Translations under genes and position numbers: made by a program
Shown: in pieces, positions 20,801 to 29,284 of the stretch
Layout: the number at the start of each line of letters is the position of its first letter
Position numbering within the stretch: position 1 is the stretch's first letter
NCBI GenBank assembly: GCA_023205875.1
Contig: CP060760.1
Coordinates: 310,001-374,000, forward strand
Source of the DNA: Chloropicon primus
Lineage: Eukaryota > Chlorophyta > Chloropicophyceae > Chloropicales > Chloropicaceae
DNA length: 64,000 nucleotides
Direction of reading: 5' to 3'
The notes under the pieces: generated by a model
Seen by the model: only the letters and a program-made list of their open reading frames with translations
Databases searched by the model: none
Told to the model about the DNA's origin: nothing

Positions 20801-23800
20801 TTCCCTTCATTCGACGCAATGGCCCGCAAAAGATGAGGAAAGTTTTTCCTCTCGCCATCTGCCAGGAGCACTTTCAGCTCTGTACCCGCCATGGGTTCAA
20901 ATTGAGCGGCCGACATATTTGCCTTTATCAAGTCCTCGACGCGCTTGCCTTTGGCTGCCTCCTCGCACAAGAACCGAAGCTGGTACCCCAGCTTCAACAC
21001 GACTTTCAGGTACGAAGGAGTTCCCCAGCACTTCAGGCTGCCGTGGGACATAATTGCGATCTTGTCCCCCAGAGTTTCTGCCTCGTCCATGTAATGGGTG
21101 GTGATCAAAATGACCCTCTCCTGCTTCGCCTTGGCGATGAAGTCCCAAGTATCCTTTCTCGACTTTGGATCCATGCCAGTGGAAGGCTCGTCCAAAAGTA
21201 TGAAGTAGGGGTCCCCGAGAAGAGCCAAAGACAAGTTCAACTTTCTTCTTTGACCACCCGAGAGGTTGGAGGATAGCTCGTCAATCTGGTGGGAAATGTC
21301 AAGCTGGCTCAAAGTTTTGCTCATTTCTTTCACAGCCTTCCCGACATCAAGACCTTTGACGTAAGCAAAGTACACCATGTGCTCTCTCACCGTCATCAAT
21401 GGCCACAGACTGTCGTACTGGGTGCACACCCCCATCGCTCTCCTAATCAGAGAGATGTCCTTCAGCAGGCTCCTTCCCAAGATTCTTGCATCTCCGGATG
21501 TCGGGCTCAGCCTTCCCGTGAGCATGGAAATCGTCGTGCTCTTTCCCGCGCCGTTTGAGCCAAGAAGGGCCGTGACTTCTCCCTCGTACATGTCCATGGT
21601 CAAGCCCTTCAGAGCCTCCACTCCGTTGGGATACACCTTTCTCAGCTCCTCAATCTGCACCGTGGGGATATCAGTGGTCTGCAAAGTCTGGTACATTTTC
21701 TTCCTCTCTCCTGGGCCTGTCCAGATCGAGACCGTTCGGCCAAAGCTATTGTTTGACTGTAACTTGGACAAGGCAAAGTCGAACATCTTCTTGTACACCT
21801 TTTGGTTGAAGAACCACAGGAAGAACAAGTACAGGAAGACGTCAAACGCCGCCATGATGATGTACGTGCGCAGCGTGATGTGCTCATTGGACAAGAAACT
21901 CTCGCCCAAGTTGCTCCATTGAGCCCCTTCCATGACACTTTCCAGCTGCATGACCTGCTGGCCAAACGCAAAGGCATTGCTCGCGGGGAGGAGTGCGATC
22001 ACAATCCAAGCAGCGTTGCCACCAGGATAAATCATGCAAACCACAAGACCTGGGAGGAGTGTGCCAATGTATATCATCACTGCGCCCACACAGGCAGTGG
22101 ACACCCTTTCGAAGAAGAGGGAAAGCGCCGCCACAAAGGACGTGAGCGAGGCTTGGAACACCAAAAAGAACACCAGAAGCACTGTCCAGTTACTGTGCAC
22201 AAACCCCCCCTTGGGATTACCCGCAACTCCAGCGGCAGCGAACGAGATGACTATCTGCGGAACAAACGAGATCACAAAGTGCATGAACCAGTACACCAAA
22301 GGATTCAGGCCCATGATGAACTGGAATTCTTCAAGGCCCGTTTCCTTCTCAAAGACAAGTGTGTAGGTCTGAATGACGACGGAAAACATCCAGGCCACAC
22401 CAAAGATGAGCCCGAGGCCCATGTTCGCGACTTTCTCCAAAGATATGGTCGTGTACTGCCCAGTGGGGTATCCGCTGATCTGGAAAACAATGTCTTCAGA
22501 CGGCGAGGTCGGAGCAGTATCATTTCCTTTCATGAATCGCCCGATTGCCTTGTCGACGGAGTGCTGGATATTGACGAACGGGTAGTAGCCCCTCCACCAA
22601 AAGAACTTTTCATCTGCTCCGAGACTCTGCCAGTTCAAAAAGTTGTCTCTCACGGGCGCGATGTCAGTCGCGTTGACCCTGATCTTGTACTCATACGTGT
22701 CGTCGCCGGGGTCCAGGCCCCCGTCCTCGAAGCTAACGACCCCCATGACAGCGGTGGGGTTTTCCGCCACAAAATCGAGTGCTTCCTCCTCGGTCGCAAA
22801 CCCCTTCAAGAAAAGATCCAAGTGCTTCGACACGCAGGTGTCGTTATTCAGGCAGCTCTCCTCGCAGGGATCATTTCTCACAATCGATTGCAGTAGCTCG
22901 AGTTCCGGAAAGGAATCAGCGTTGACCTGAGTCACACAGCGAAGCAAGTTTCCAAGGTTCGTGGAGTTCTGCCTGGTGATGTCCCCAAGCTGGCCGAGAA
23001 CGATTTCCGTGGGCTCTTTGGCTCCGCTTGAATCGGTTAGGAAGTCCTTGAAGAATTTGGCGCCAATGCCGTCGATGCCAACCCCGCCCAAGCACTCGTC
23101 AAAGAGGAAGTACAAGTAATTGCAAGTGGCAACTTGCTCCAGGTACGAGTGCGTCGTGTTCTTTGTGAAGACGCTGCCGTAAGCGAGGTACGCGAAGTAA
23201 CTTGCAGGTAAGGCAGGCGAGGACGTCACACCGGTCAGCTGCTTGAGCTCCCAATTGAAGACTTCGTCGGCGGGCCTCGAGCACAACAATGTTTTCGCGG
23301 CGTTCCGCATCAATCTCGCGTGCTTCTCGTCGTTGGGGGCAAACAGAAGCTGGTTCGCTGGCGAGAACGTTGGCTTGGCCTGCCCCAGCGTGAACGTCGA
23401 AAAGATGTTGTTCAAGGAATTCCCTGCTCCCCCCATGTAAGAGCAGAAGTTCACCTTGTCCGAAGCCTCTATCTCCGATTCATTGAGAGGCAGGGTCCAA
23501 CGGACGTCCATGATCGGAAATGGGTAACCGACGGTCGCTTCCGTCCTCTTGTACTCGAGGAGATCCTGGCTGTCGTTGCTGGACGCCTGGTCGTTTTTCT
23601 TGGCGAGCTTTGAAACCCCCAGCAGCGCGAAGAAGATGACGGGAACGGCGATCTCCAGCAGCAGCGTGACGACGTTCGAGATCCTCTTGTACTTGATCCT
23701 GTAATTCTTCTTCAGCAGGGCTTTCACCTGGCTCACCAGGTGGCTCTTTGATTTCCTCTTGGAGGTCGACAGGCGCTGGGCCGGCGTGGGCGGCACCGAC

Positions 23801-24018
23801 GAAGAGTCCGTCGACATCGGGGACATCTTCATCGGCGAGTTCTTCATCAGCGAGTTCTTCCTCTGGCTCGACGTGGAAGGCACCTTCGCCGGACTCGACG
23901 CCGACCTTGACAAGGTCAAGCTGGAATTCAAAGAACCCGCGCGGCTCCCTGGGCTTCCCTCAGGGTGGGGCACCTCCTCCACCTCTTCCTGCTCGCGGTC
24001 CATCCCGAAACTCCGCAA
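17899..24018 (-). CDS. Full-size ABCA-type lipid transporter
   Basis: Single exon, 2039 residues, with two (membrane domain + ATPase) halves. TM helix 1 lies near residues 125-145, followed by a large extracytosolic loop with many N-x-S/T sites, then a cluster of TM helices (about 540-760). NBD1 has Walker A GSNGAGKST (near 819), signature LSGGQRRKLN and Walker B FILLDEPSTGMD. The second membrane half repeats this plan, and NBD2 has GVNGAGKST (near 1661), LSGGNQRKVSVA and VLLDEPSAGLD. This architecture and the 'STGMDP' and 'SAGLDP' forms define subfamily A (ABCA1/AOH type), whose members move sterols, phospholipids or related lipids. The substrate cannot be told from sequence. The N-terminal ~100 residues are Ser-rich and cytosolic. 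A second ATG lies five codons downstream. Confidence 0.95.
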   Translation of the reverse strand: MRSFGMDREQEEVEEVPHPEGSPGSRAGSLNSSLTLSRSASSPAKVPSTSSQRKNSLMKNSPMKMSPMSTDSSSVPPTPAQRLSTSKRKSKSHLVSQVKALLKKNYRIKYKRISNVVTLLLEIAVPVIFFALLGVSKLAKKNDQASSNDSQDLLEYKRTEATVGYPFPIMDVRWTLPLNESEIEASDKVNFCSYMGGAGNSLNNIFSTFTLGQAKPTFSPANQLLFAPNDEKHARLMRNAAKTLLCSRPADEVFNWELKQLTGVTSSPALPASYFAYLAYGSVFTKNTTHSYLEQVATCNYLYFLFDECLGGVGIDGIGAKFFKDFLTDSSGAKEPTEIVLGQLGDITRQNSTNLGNLLRCVTQVNADSFPELELLQSIVRNDPCEESCLNNDTCVSKHLDLFLKGFATEEEALDFVAENPTAVMGVVSFEDGGLDPGDDTYEYKIRVNATDIAPVRDNFLNWQSLGADEKFFWWRGYYPFVNIQHSVDKAIGRFMKGNDTAPTSPSEDIVFQISGYPTGQYTTISLEKVANMGLGLIFGVAWMFSVVIQTYTLVFEKETGLEEFQFIMGLNPLVYWFMHFVISFVPQIVISFAAAGVAGNPKGGFVHSNWTVLLVFFLVFQASLTSFVAALSLFFERVSTACVGAVMIYIGTLLPGLVVCMIYPGGNAAWIVIALLPASNAFAFGQQVMQLESVMEGAQWSNLGESFLSNEHITLRTYIIMAAFDVFLYLFFLWFFNQKVYKKMFDFALSKLQSNNSFGRTVSIWTGPGERKKMYQTLQTTDIPTVQIEELRKVYPNGVEALKGLTMDMYEGEVTALLGSNGAGKSTTISMLTGRLSPTSGDARILGRSLLKDISLIRRAMGVCTQYDSLWPLMTVREHMVYFAYVKGLDVGKAVKEMSKTLSQLDISHQIDELSSNLSGGQRRKLNLSLALLGDPYFILLDEPSTGMDPKSRKDTWDFIAKAKQERVILITTHYMDEAETLGDKIAIMSHGSLKCWGTPSYLKVVLKLGYQLRFLCEEAAKGKRVEDLIKANMSAAQFEPMAGTELKVLLADGERKNFPHLLRAIASNEGKLGIESYGLTCTTMEDVFLEIIKMSTMPPSEEHSVHCSAKLNTQTTSKLWESQFAVFLWKRFVDLKRDIVSIVLQSLGCIVLIIIGCGVLLKVIAPAIPSKQGAAYVSSQRNLAAPPSPLAVAQNFSDPVLMQEDLQNLYAEDFSFRFNSTAMSLRDFQENLLSNITNQRTSCERDRQQTCGALYYENAPNVTGTDIGENALYTLLFSQTAYHSPAASVNLFDTYMLRRENGSNAGLEIYVENHPLPKIGVAKNPSINYFIQNCNITFTTFVLGLGLIATCLATYVTYEKRLGANTLQLLSGANQILYHLSNYVWDLGVYLVVCILIFVVIFALPTRDFFDFSSGLGATIALLLLFGPASVSFGYLLQLPFRSEMVSFGVILGINAIAGLILFDISAILVVVNFPVYVDQGTIFTVQEVFEYIFPLHPVYAVTRGLFEITWFSVYRYYPITCVNVFQCSVYRPFDSPNTWNSLVTRMVIYLACEAVIYFALFLAIEMDLFSLGCLARRPADFHPRLIDEDVNAERERVMSTGHVTGDSSTASASETSFPDRLGKKDLVVIKNLWVGYGKKMILKGLSFGLREGRCFGLLGVNGAGKSTFFKILTGATTAVHGQVLVMKGGERVDLLRTDKTSRSKLVGYCPQADALLPRLTVTEQLQLYGAIKGMDRKDIGPAVAELVQTLGITRFLDKQTGSLSGGNQRKVSVAVALLGDPALVLLDEPSAGLDPASRRSLWNAITNSTQDKTVVLTSHSMEECEALCDYIGLMSAGEFHAFGTIAHLKRRFGSGYTGILYVSPDRMLDVLNALAKKDWLTVDEICGSEIRIILGSTIDLAEIFEKLERLLVQGYITDYSVSPTTLDEIFLGFAGGLLERNFVCRSELAVQTHSLMESKESIREHNEAKLEILNNFRSNSFNHLKSIDMTEDMLTSTGGGAWIDVFSSRCRAEPPPALRKSKSMSSSSRKSMVYEV

Positions 24019-24776
24019 AAAATGTCAGGAGCGCAACTCGCAGCGGTAGCGTCTTCAGGCAAGCTGCAAGGACCACCGACCACCCCAAGTCCCCCGCCTC
24101 GCCTTGTGACTGCTGGCTTGCCCCGCAGACTCCTCGACTCCTCGACGACGATGAAAGCGAGAGAGAGGGAGGGGGAGGCAGAGCAAGAAAGGCTTTGCGC
24201 GCGAGTGGAAAGAGTTGCGCGCCGAAAGGTGACGCCCTCGTCCCAGGCCAAGCCCAAATGCGATGCTCTCTCTCGGTCACGCCCACCGCACGGGGTCACG
24301 TCGTCGAGGTCCTCCCACCTTTCCCGTCCCCAAACCCTCACCAGAGCGCCACTCCTTTCGAGCGAGGGCTCTTTCGAAAGAGGAAGAGAAGCCCCTTTCG
24401 TCTGTCCCTTCCTATCGCGCACCTTGCGTCCCCGTCGCTCCCGTTTTCTCTCTCTCCTCCTCCAATCTCTCGTCTACCTTGAGACGGGCGGTTACTGGCG
24501 AATGACTCATGCGAATGATCGATCATTCGATCGCTTGAGGTTGGCAGCGGCCGCCCGAAGAGAGAGAGGGGAAGGGGAAGCGATCGATCGCGAGGGGAGG
24601 GGGCGCGGAGGGGCTTCGGAGGGGAGAAGCGAAGGGAACAATCGCAAGGAGCATCTCACGAGCTTTGGATCGACCTCTCGCTCGAAGGGAACGGCGCTCT
24701 GAGGAGGGACAGAGAGGAGGAGGAGAGGAGGAGAAAGGGGAAGGGGAAGGGGAAGGGATCGATCGGGAGGGATGGG
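24019..24776. promoter_or_regulatory. Divergent promoter region between ABCA and SWR1
   Basis: About 760 bp. It carries composite element copy 2 (24332-24383), a perfect 16-bp palindrome GAATGATCGATCATTC (24513-24528), further GATCGATC sites near 24580 and 24760, and purine-rich sequence up to the SWR1 ATG. A three-codon upstream ORF (24772-24783) overlaps the SWR1 start. Confidence 0.5.
24332..24383 (+). promoter_or_regulatory. Copy 2 of the composite TTCGAAAG promoter element
   Basis: Starts AAACCCTCACCAGAGCGCC and ends GAGGGCTCTTTCGAAAGAG. It aligns end to end with 46208-46258. It is about 315 bp from the ABCA ATG and 395 bp from the SWR1 ATG. Confidence 0.5.
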
Positions 24777-27700
24777 ATGGTGAAGGCGGAGGGTTCTGGT
24801 GCGATGGAAGCGTCGACGTCGGCGTTGGATCCTGTGCCGGGGTGCGACGGCTCGGACGCGCGGTGGTGGAAGAAGGCTCTGAAGCGTGCGGAGAGGCTGG
24901 AAAGGGAAGAGGAAGTGTTGGAGGCGGCCAAGGTGGTGAATGAGAGGTTGCAGCGTAAGCTCGGCTCCCGGATCGTGTTCACGTCGAAGCCGCTTCCGGC
25001 GTTCCCGGAGCCGAAGAGGACGAAGGCGCACTGGGACTACCTGATGGACGAGATGGTTTGGCTGGCCAAGGAGTTCCAGAAGGAAAGGAAGTGGAAGCAG
25101 TCCCAGTGCAGGAAGTTTGCCCGGATCGTGGAGAGATCGAAGCTTGACGTGGACTCGAGGCGGGTGAAGAGGGAGCAGCAGCAGGTGCTGGCGATCAGGA
25201 AGAAGGCGTCGGAGCTGTCGAAGATGGTGATGACGTGGTGGAGCAAGGTGGAGAGGGTCGTGGTCCACAAGCAGCAGCACGAGGTGGAGAAGATCGAGAA
25301 GCACAGGCTGGACAAGCGCCTGGACAGGCTGGTGGCGAAGACGGAGAAGTGCTCCAAGTTGTTGGCCAAGAGGGTGGGAACGTTCATGCACAACGAGACG
25401 CCCGCGAGGAGCGAGTCGATGGCCCACAGCCAGCCCAGGTCTCAGAGGCGAGTGACTTTCGAGGACCAGCCAACGGAGGACCGCATGAGCGACGTGAACG
25501 AGGCCACCTCCAGGAAGCTGGACCAGATGTTTAGGGACGAAGCGAGGGACGGGGACTACGTCGGGAGCGACGAGGAGGTGGACGACGAGACAACGATCAT
25601 GGAGGAGGAGAGGGCCGCGGCGAGGGAGGGCAACAGGGGGGAACAAACCAAGAGGGAGCTCAGCACCCTGAAGGATGAGAACGAGATGCCCATTGAGGAG
25701 ATCCTGAAGCGGTACTACGCCAGCATGGAAGCAGAAGACAGCACGGGAGCGCCGGAGGGGGGAGGTGCGGAGACTGCGGGGGCTGCCTCGACTAGCGGCG
25801 CGGAATCTGGCCGGGACGAGGACAACGGGGTCGTCGTGAACGGGGATATCATCTTCAGGGAGGACAGGAACGACACCGAGTACGAGATGTCAGAGGACGA
25901 GGTGGACGACGAGAAGACGTTCGCCGAGGAAGAGAGGCTGGCGAGAAAGGAGGGGAACTTGAAGCAGAGGGAGGCAGAGGAGCTTGACGCCCTTCAGAAG
26001 GAGAGCGAGGTTCCGGTAGAGGAGCTGCTGGCGCAGTACCGCAGCCAGGTGATGGAGGGCGCGGGCCTTGGAGAGAGTGCTGGTCCTGAAGAAGAAGGTG
26101 GCGCGGACGAGGGCATTTTCAGGGAGGACAGGAACGACACCGAGTACGAGATGTCAGAGGATGAGGTGGACGACGAGAAGACGTTCGCCGAGGAAGAGAG
26201 GCTGGCGAGAAAGGAGGGGAACTTGAAGCAGAGGGAGGCGGAGGAGCTTGACGCCCTTCAGAAGGAGAGCGAGGTTCCGGTAGAGGAGCTGCTGGCGCAG
26301 TACCGCAGCCAGATGATGGAGGGCGCAGGTCCTGAAGAGGAGGAGGCGGAGACGCCGCCCCGGACTCCGATGACGAGAAAACGGAAAGCGGAATCCTTGC
26401 TGTCGAGTGAGACGAAGAGGACAAATTCGGATGTCCCAATGGAGGACGTGGAGCCTTGCACGAACGAAGTCAACAAGTTCAAGCCCCCTTTCCTCTTGAA
26501 GTACTCTTTGCGAGAGTACCAGACGGTCGGCCTGCAGTGGTTAGCCGCGCTGAGACAGAAGTCCTTGAACGGCATATTGGCGGACGAGATGGGGCTCGGG
26601 AAAACCATTCAGACAATTGCTTTGCTGGCCGACCTGGCCTGCAACCATGGCTATTGGGGACCGCATCTGATCGTCGTCCCGACGTCTGTCATGCTGAATT
26701 GGGAGATGGAGTTCAAGAAGTGGTGCCCCGCGTTCAAAATTTTGACGTACTACGGGACCGCCAAGGAAAGGCAGGCGAAGAGGCAAGGCTGGTCCAAGTT
26801 CAACAGTTTCCACGTGTGCATTACAACGTACACGCTCATCCTGCAGGACAAGAACATGTTCAGAAGGAAGAAGTGGGACTACTTGATCTTGGACGAGGCC
26901 CACATGATCAAGAACTGGCAGTCCCAGAGGTGGCAGACGCTGCTGCGGTTCAATGCACGCAGGAGAATCTTGCTCACAGGCACGCCCTTGCAGAACAACC
27001 TCATGGAGCTGTGGAGTCTGATGCATTTCCTCATGCCAAAAATCTTCGAGTCCCACGATGAGTTCAAGGAGTGGTTCAATAACCCCTTGACGAGTGCAGT
27101 GGAGGGCCAGGCGTCATTGAGCAGACAGCTCGTGAAGCGCCTTCACGGGATATTGAGGCCATTTATCCTCAGGAGGTTGAAGGCCGAGGTCGAGAAGAAG
27201 CTTCCTGGGAAGGTGGAGCACATCGTTTACTGCAAGCTCTCGAAGAGGCAAAGGAACCTGTACGAAGATTATGTTGGCAACTCGGAGACTCAGTCGACTC
27301 TGGCGAGTGGAAACTACTTTGGCGTGTTCAACATTCTCATGCAGCTCCGGAAGGTCTGTAACCACCCAGACTTGTTTGAAGGCAGGGCCATCAAATCAGC
27401 CTTTGACGCAAAGTGTCTCTCTTTGCGCTACCCGAAGCTTTGCATAATGGATGTGAACGTCAGCGCAGCTGAAGCAGTGAACCTCTTCTCCGTTGGCTTT
27501 GCCAAGGCACCGTCCTCAGCTTCTGTCCTGACGTCTTGGGACTGGGACTTTCTCGAGGCTCACCAAACCCCTCTGAACGTCTTTGAAGAGAGCGCGAATG
27601 CGAAGGACGCAAAGCTCTACCCAAAGTGGCTCAATTCAGTGGCGAGCCCGACAAAGTCCATCGTCATGAAATCCATTCTTGCCGCTGCCAACAAGGCGAA

Positions 27701-29135
27701 AAGTTGGAGAAGGAACAGAAACATCTTCTTCTCTGCGCTGAATTCTGTGCGGTGTGGCGTCAGGCCAATGTACACAAGGAACCTCATCGAGAGCGTGACG
27801 ATAGAGAAAAGGGGGAGCATTCTTCGGCAGTGGAAGCCACTGTGCGTGACCTTTGAGGGCCGGTGCGAAGGCTACGCTGAGACGTTGGAAAACTTTACGT
27901 TTGCGATTCCGAAGGCGAGGGCAATCATGCTAAAGCTGTGGTGCAGCCACCCCGACTGGAAGAAGAGGTACGAGCTGGACTGCCCGGAAGACTTCAAGGC
28001 GAAGGCCCTTGCAGTCATGGGGGCATTCCACAATGTGGCAGCACGTCTGCGGCTCTTCTTTCCGGACAGGAGGCTCGTTCAGTTTGATTGTGGAAAGCTG
28101 CAGCAGCTTGCTGCCCTGCTTCACAAGCTGAAAGCAGGGGGGCATCGGGTCCTGATATTCACGCAAATGTCAAAGATGCTGGATATCCTGGAGTCGTTCT
28201 TGAACTTGTACTCCTACACGTACCTGAGGCTTGACGGGGCCACGAAGCCGGAGCAGCGCCAGGCCTACACCCAGAGGTTCAACACCGACAAGAAGATATT
28301 CGCGTTCATTCTCTCGACGAGGAGTGGAGGCGTGGGAATCAACCTCACCGGGGCTGACACTGTCATCTTTTACGACAGCGACTGGAACCCCGCCATGGAC
28401 CACCAGGCCCAGGACAGGTGCCACAGAATCGGGCAGACGAGGGAAGTGCACATCTATCGGCTTGTCACCAAGCACACGGTGGAGGAGAACATCATGAAGA
28501 AATCCAACCAGAAGCGCCACCTGGATCACCTCGCGATCCAGAGCGGAGAGTTCAATGTCGACTTCCTGAGCAACGCAATGAATGCGCAGGATCTTCTGGG
28601 AGGCTCGGGGGGGTTGAAGAAGGGGGCGCAGCAGCAGCAGGGGCGGGCGGGGATGACGGCAAAGGACATCCGGGACGCTCTGAACAATGCGGAGGATGAC
28701 ATCGATAAGGAGGCCGCGAAAGTGGCAGAGAAGGAAGCCGAAGCCGATATGGCTGAGTTTGTTTCGGAGGGAGGCTCGGTCCTCGAGGGCGAGGGCGGGG
28801 AAATGAGGGCGGCGGGTGCAGGCGCGGAGGCCGACACGCCCCCAGACGGCGAGATCAAGGAGAACGTGTTCGACTTCAAATCCTTGGAGGAGCTTCTGAA
28901 TCCCGTGGACCTGTACGCCATTCGTTTCTACGAGAACCTTTATCCCTTCGACCCGCACCAGTACGTCAAAGTGGCTGATGTAGAGGAGGTGAAGGAGGCG
29001 CACGTGGAAGCGGACGAGGATTTGGATATCCAAGAGTTCAACGAGGAAGACATCCACGAGCTGAACGTGGTGAGTGAGTGGGACCCGGCGGAGGCCCGGC
29101 GCGTGTACAGGGACCTCGTAGGTCAATCGTCATGA
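24777..29135 (+). CDS. SWR1: SWR1/SRCAP/PIE1-type Snf2 ATPase (H2A.Z exchange)
   Basis: Single exon, 1452 residues. An HSA domain (about 75-150; HWDYLMDEMVWLAKEF) binds actin-related proteins. Next come three copies of an acidic DDExTxxEEE...PxEELLxxY module (about 250-520). Then the Snf2 ATPase: motif I DEMGLGKT (near 600), DEAH (near 704), TGTPLQNNLMELWSL, a long insertion of the INO80/SWR1 class (about 870-1090) and helicase motifs V/VI (STRSGGVGINL, QDRCHRIGQ). The C-terminal part has the family segment NPVDLYAIRFYENLYP. The enzyme swaps H2A for H2A.Z in nucleosomes. SRCAP and PIE1 carry one acidic module; here it is tripled. TGTAA occurs 22 nt after the stop. Confidence 0.95.
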   Translation: MVKAEGSGAMEASTSALDPVPGCDGSDARWWKKALKRAERLEREEEVLEAAKVVNERLQRKLGSRIVFTSKPLPAFPEPKRTKAHWDYLMDEMVWLAKEFQKERKWKQSQCRKFARIVERSKLDVDSRRVKREQQQVLAIRKKASELSKMVMTWWSKVERVVVHKQQHEVEKIEKHRLDKRLDRLVAKTEKCSKLLAKRVGTFMHNETPARSESMAHSQPRSQRRVTFEDQPTEDRMSDVNEATSRKLDQMFRDEARDGDYVGSDEEVDDETTIMEEERAAAREGNRGEQTKRELSTLKDENEMPIEEILKRYYASMEAEDSTGAPEGGGAETAGAASTSGAESGRDEDNGVVVNGDIIFREDRNDTEYEMSEDEVDDEKTFAEEERLARKEGNLKQREAEELDALQKESEVPVEELLAQYRSQVMEGAGLGESAGPEEEGGADEGIFREDRNDTEYEMSEDEVDDEKTFAEEERLARKEGNLKQREAEELDALQKESEVPVEELLAQYRSQMMEGAGPEEEEAETPPRTPMTRKRKAESLLSSETKRTNSDVPMEDVEPCTNEVNKFKPPFLLKYSLREYQTVGLQWLAALRQKSLNGILADEMGLGKTIQTIALLADLACNHGYWGPHLIVVPTSVMLNWEMEFKKWCPAFKILTYYGTAKERQAKRQGWSKFNSFHVCITTYTLILQDKNMFRRKKWDYLILDEAHMIKNWQSQRWQTLLRFNARRRILLTGTPLQNNLMELWSLMHFLMPKIFESHDEFKEWFNNPLTSAVEGQASLSRQLVKRLHGILRPFILRRLKAEVEKKLPGKVEHIVYCKLSKRQRNLYEDYVGNSETQSTLASGNYFGVFNILMQLRKVCNHPDLFEGRAIKSAFDAKCLSLRYPKLCIMDVNVSAAEAVNLFSVGFAKAPSSASVLTSWDWDFLEAHQTPLNVFEESANAKDAKLYPKWLNSVASPTKSIVMKSILAAANKAKSWRRNRNIFFSALNSVRCGVRPMYTRNLIESVTIEKRGSILRQWKPLCVTFEGRCEGYAETLENFTFAIPKARAIMLKLWCSHPDWKKRYELDCPEDFKAKALAVMGAFHNVAARLRLFFPDRRLVQFDCGKLQQLAALLHKLKAGGHRVLIFTQMSKMLDILESFLNLYSYTYLRLDGATKPEQRQAYTQRFNTDKKIFAFILSTRSGGVGINLTGADTVIFYDSDWNPAMDHQAQDRCHRIGQTREVHIYRLVTKHTVEENIMKKSNQKRHLDHLAIQSGEFNVDFLSNAMNAQDLLGGSGGLKKGAQQQQGRAGMTAKDIRDALNNAEDDIDKEAAKVAEKEAEADMAEFVSEGGSVLEGEGGEMRAAGAGAEADTPPDGEIKENVFDFKSLEELLNPVDLYAIRFYENLYPFDPHQYVKVADVEEVKEAHVEADEDLDIQEFNEEDIHELNVVSEWDPAEARRVYRDLVGQSS
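25530..26330 (+). repeat. Three tandem copies of the acidic H2A.Z-linked module inside SWR1
   Basis: Copy 1 (25530 to about 25735) is diverged. Copies 2 (25851-26066) and 3 (26115-26330) are each 72 codons with a period of 264 bp. They differ at about five of 216 bases and one of 72 residues (V to M near the end). The near-identity at silent sites indicates a recent duplication or gene conversion. Confidence 0.9.
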
Positions 29136-29284
29136 TAAGCGGGGTGCATATTGTTGTGTAATGAATCCATGATGGGTTATTAATGCGTGGTGGTCTTGAT
29201 GCATTATTACAAAGCTCTTTCTTTTATTAGAAGGCAGGTCCCTCTGATCGAAAGCCCTTTTCCTCTTCTATTCGGTGCGATCAA

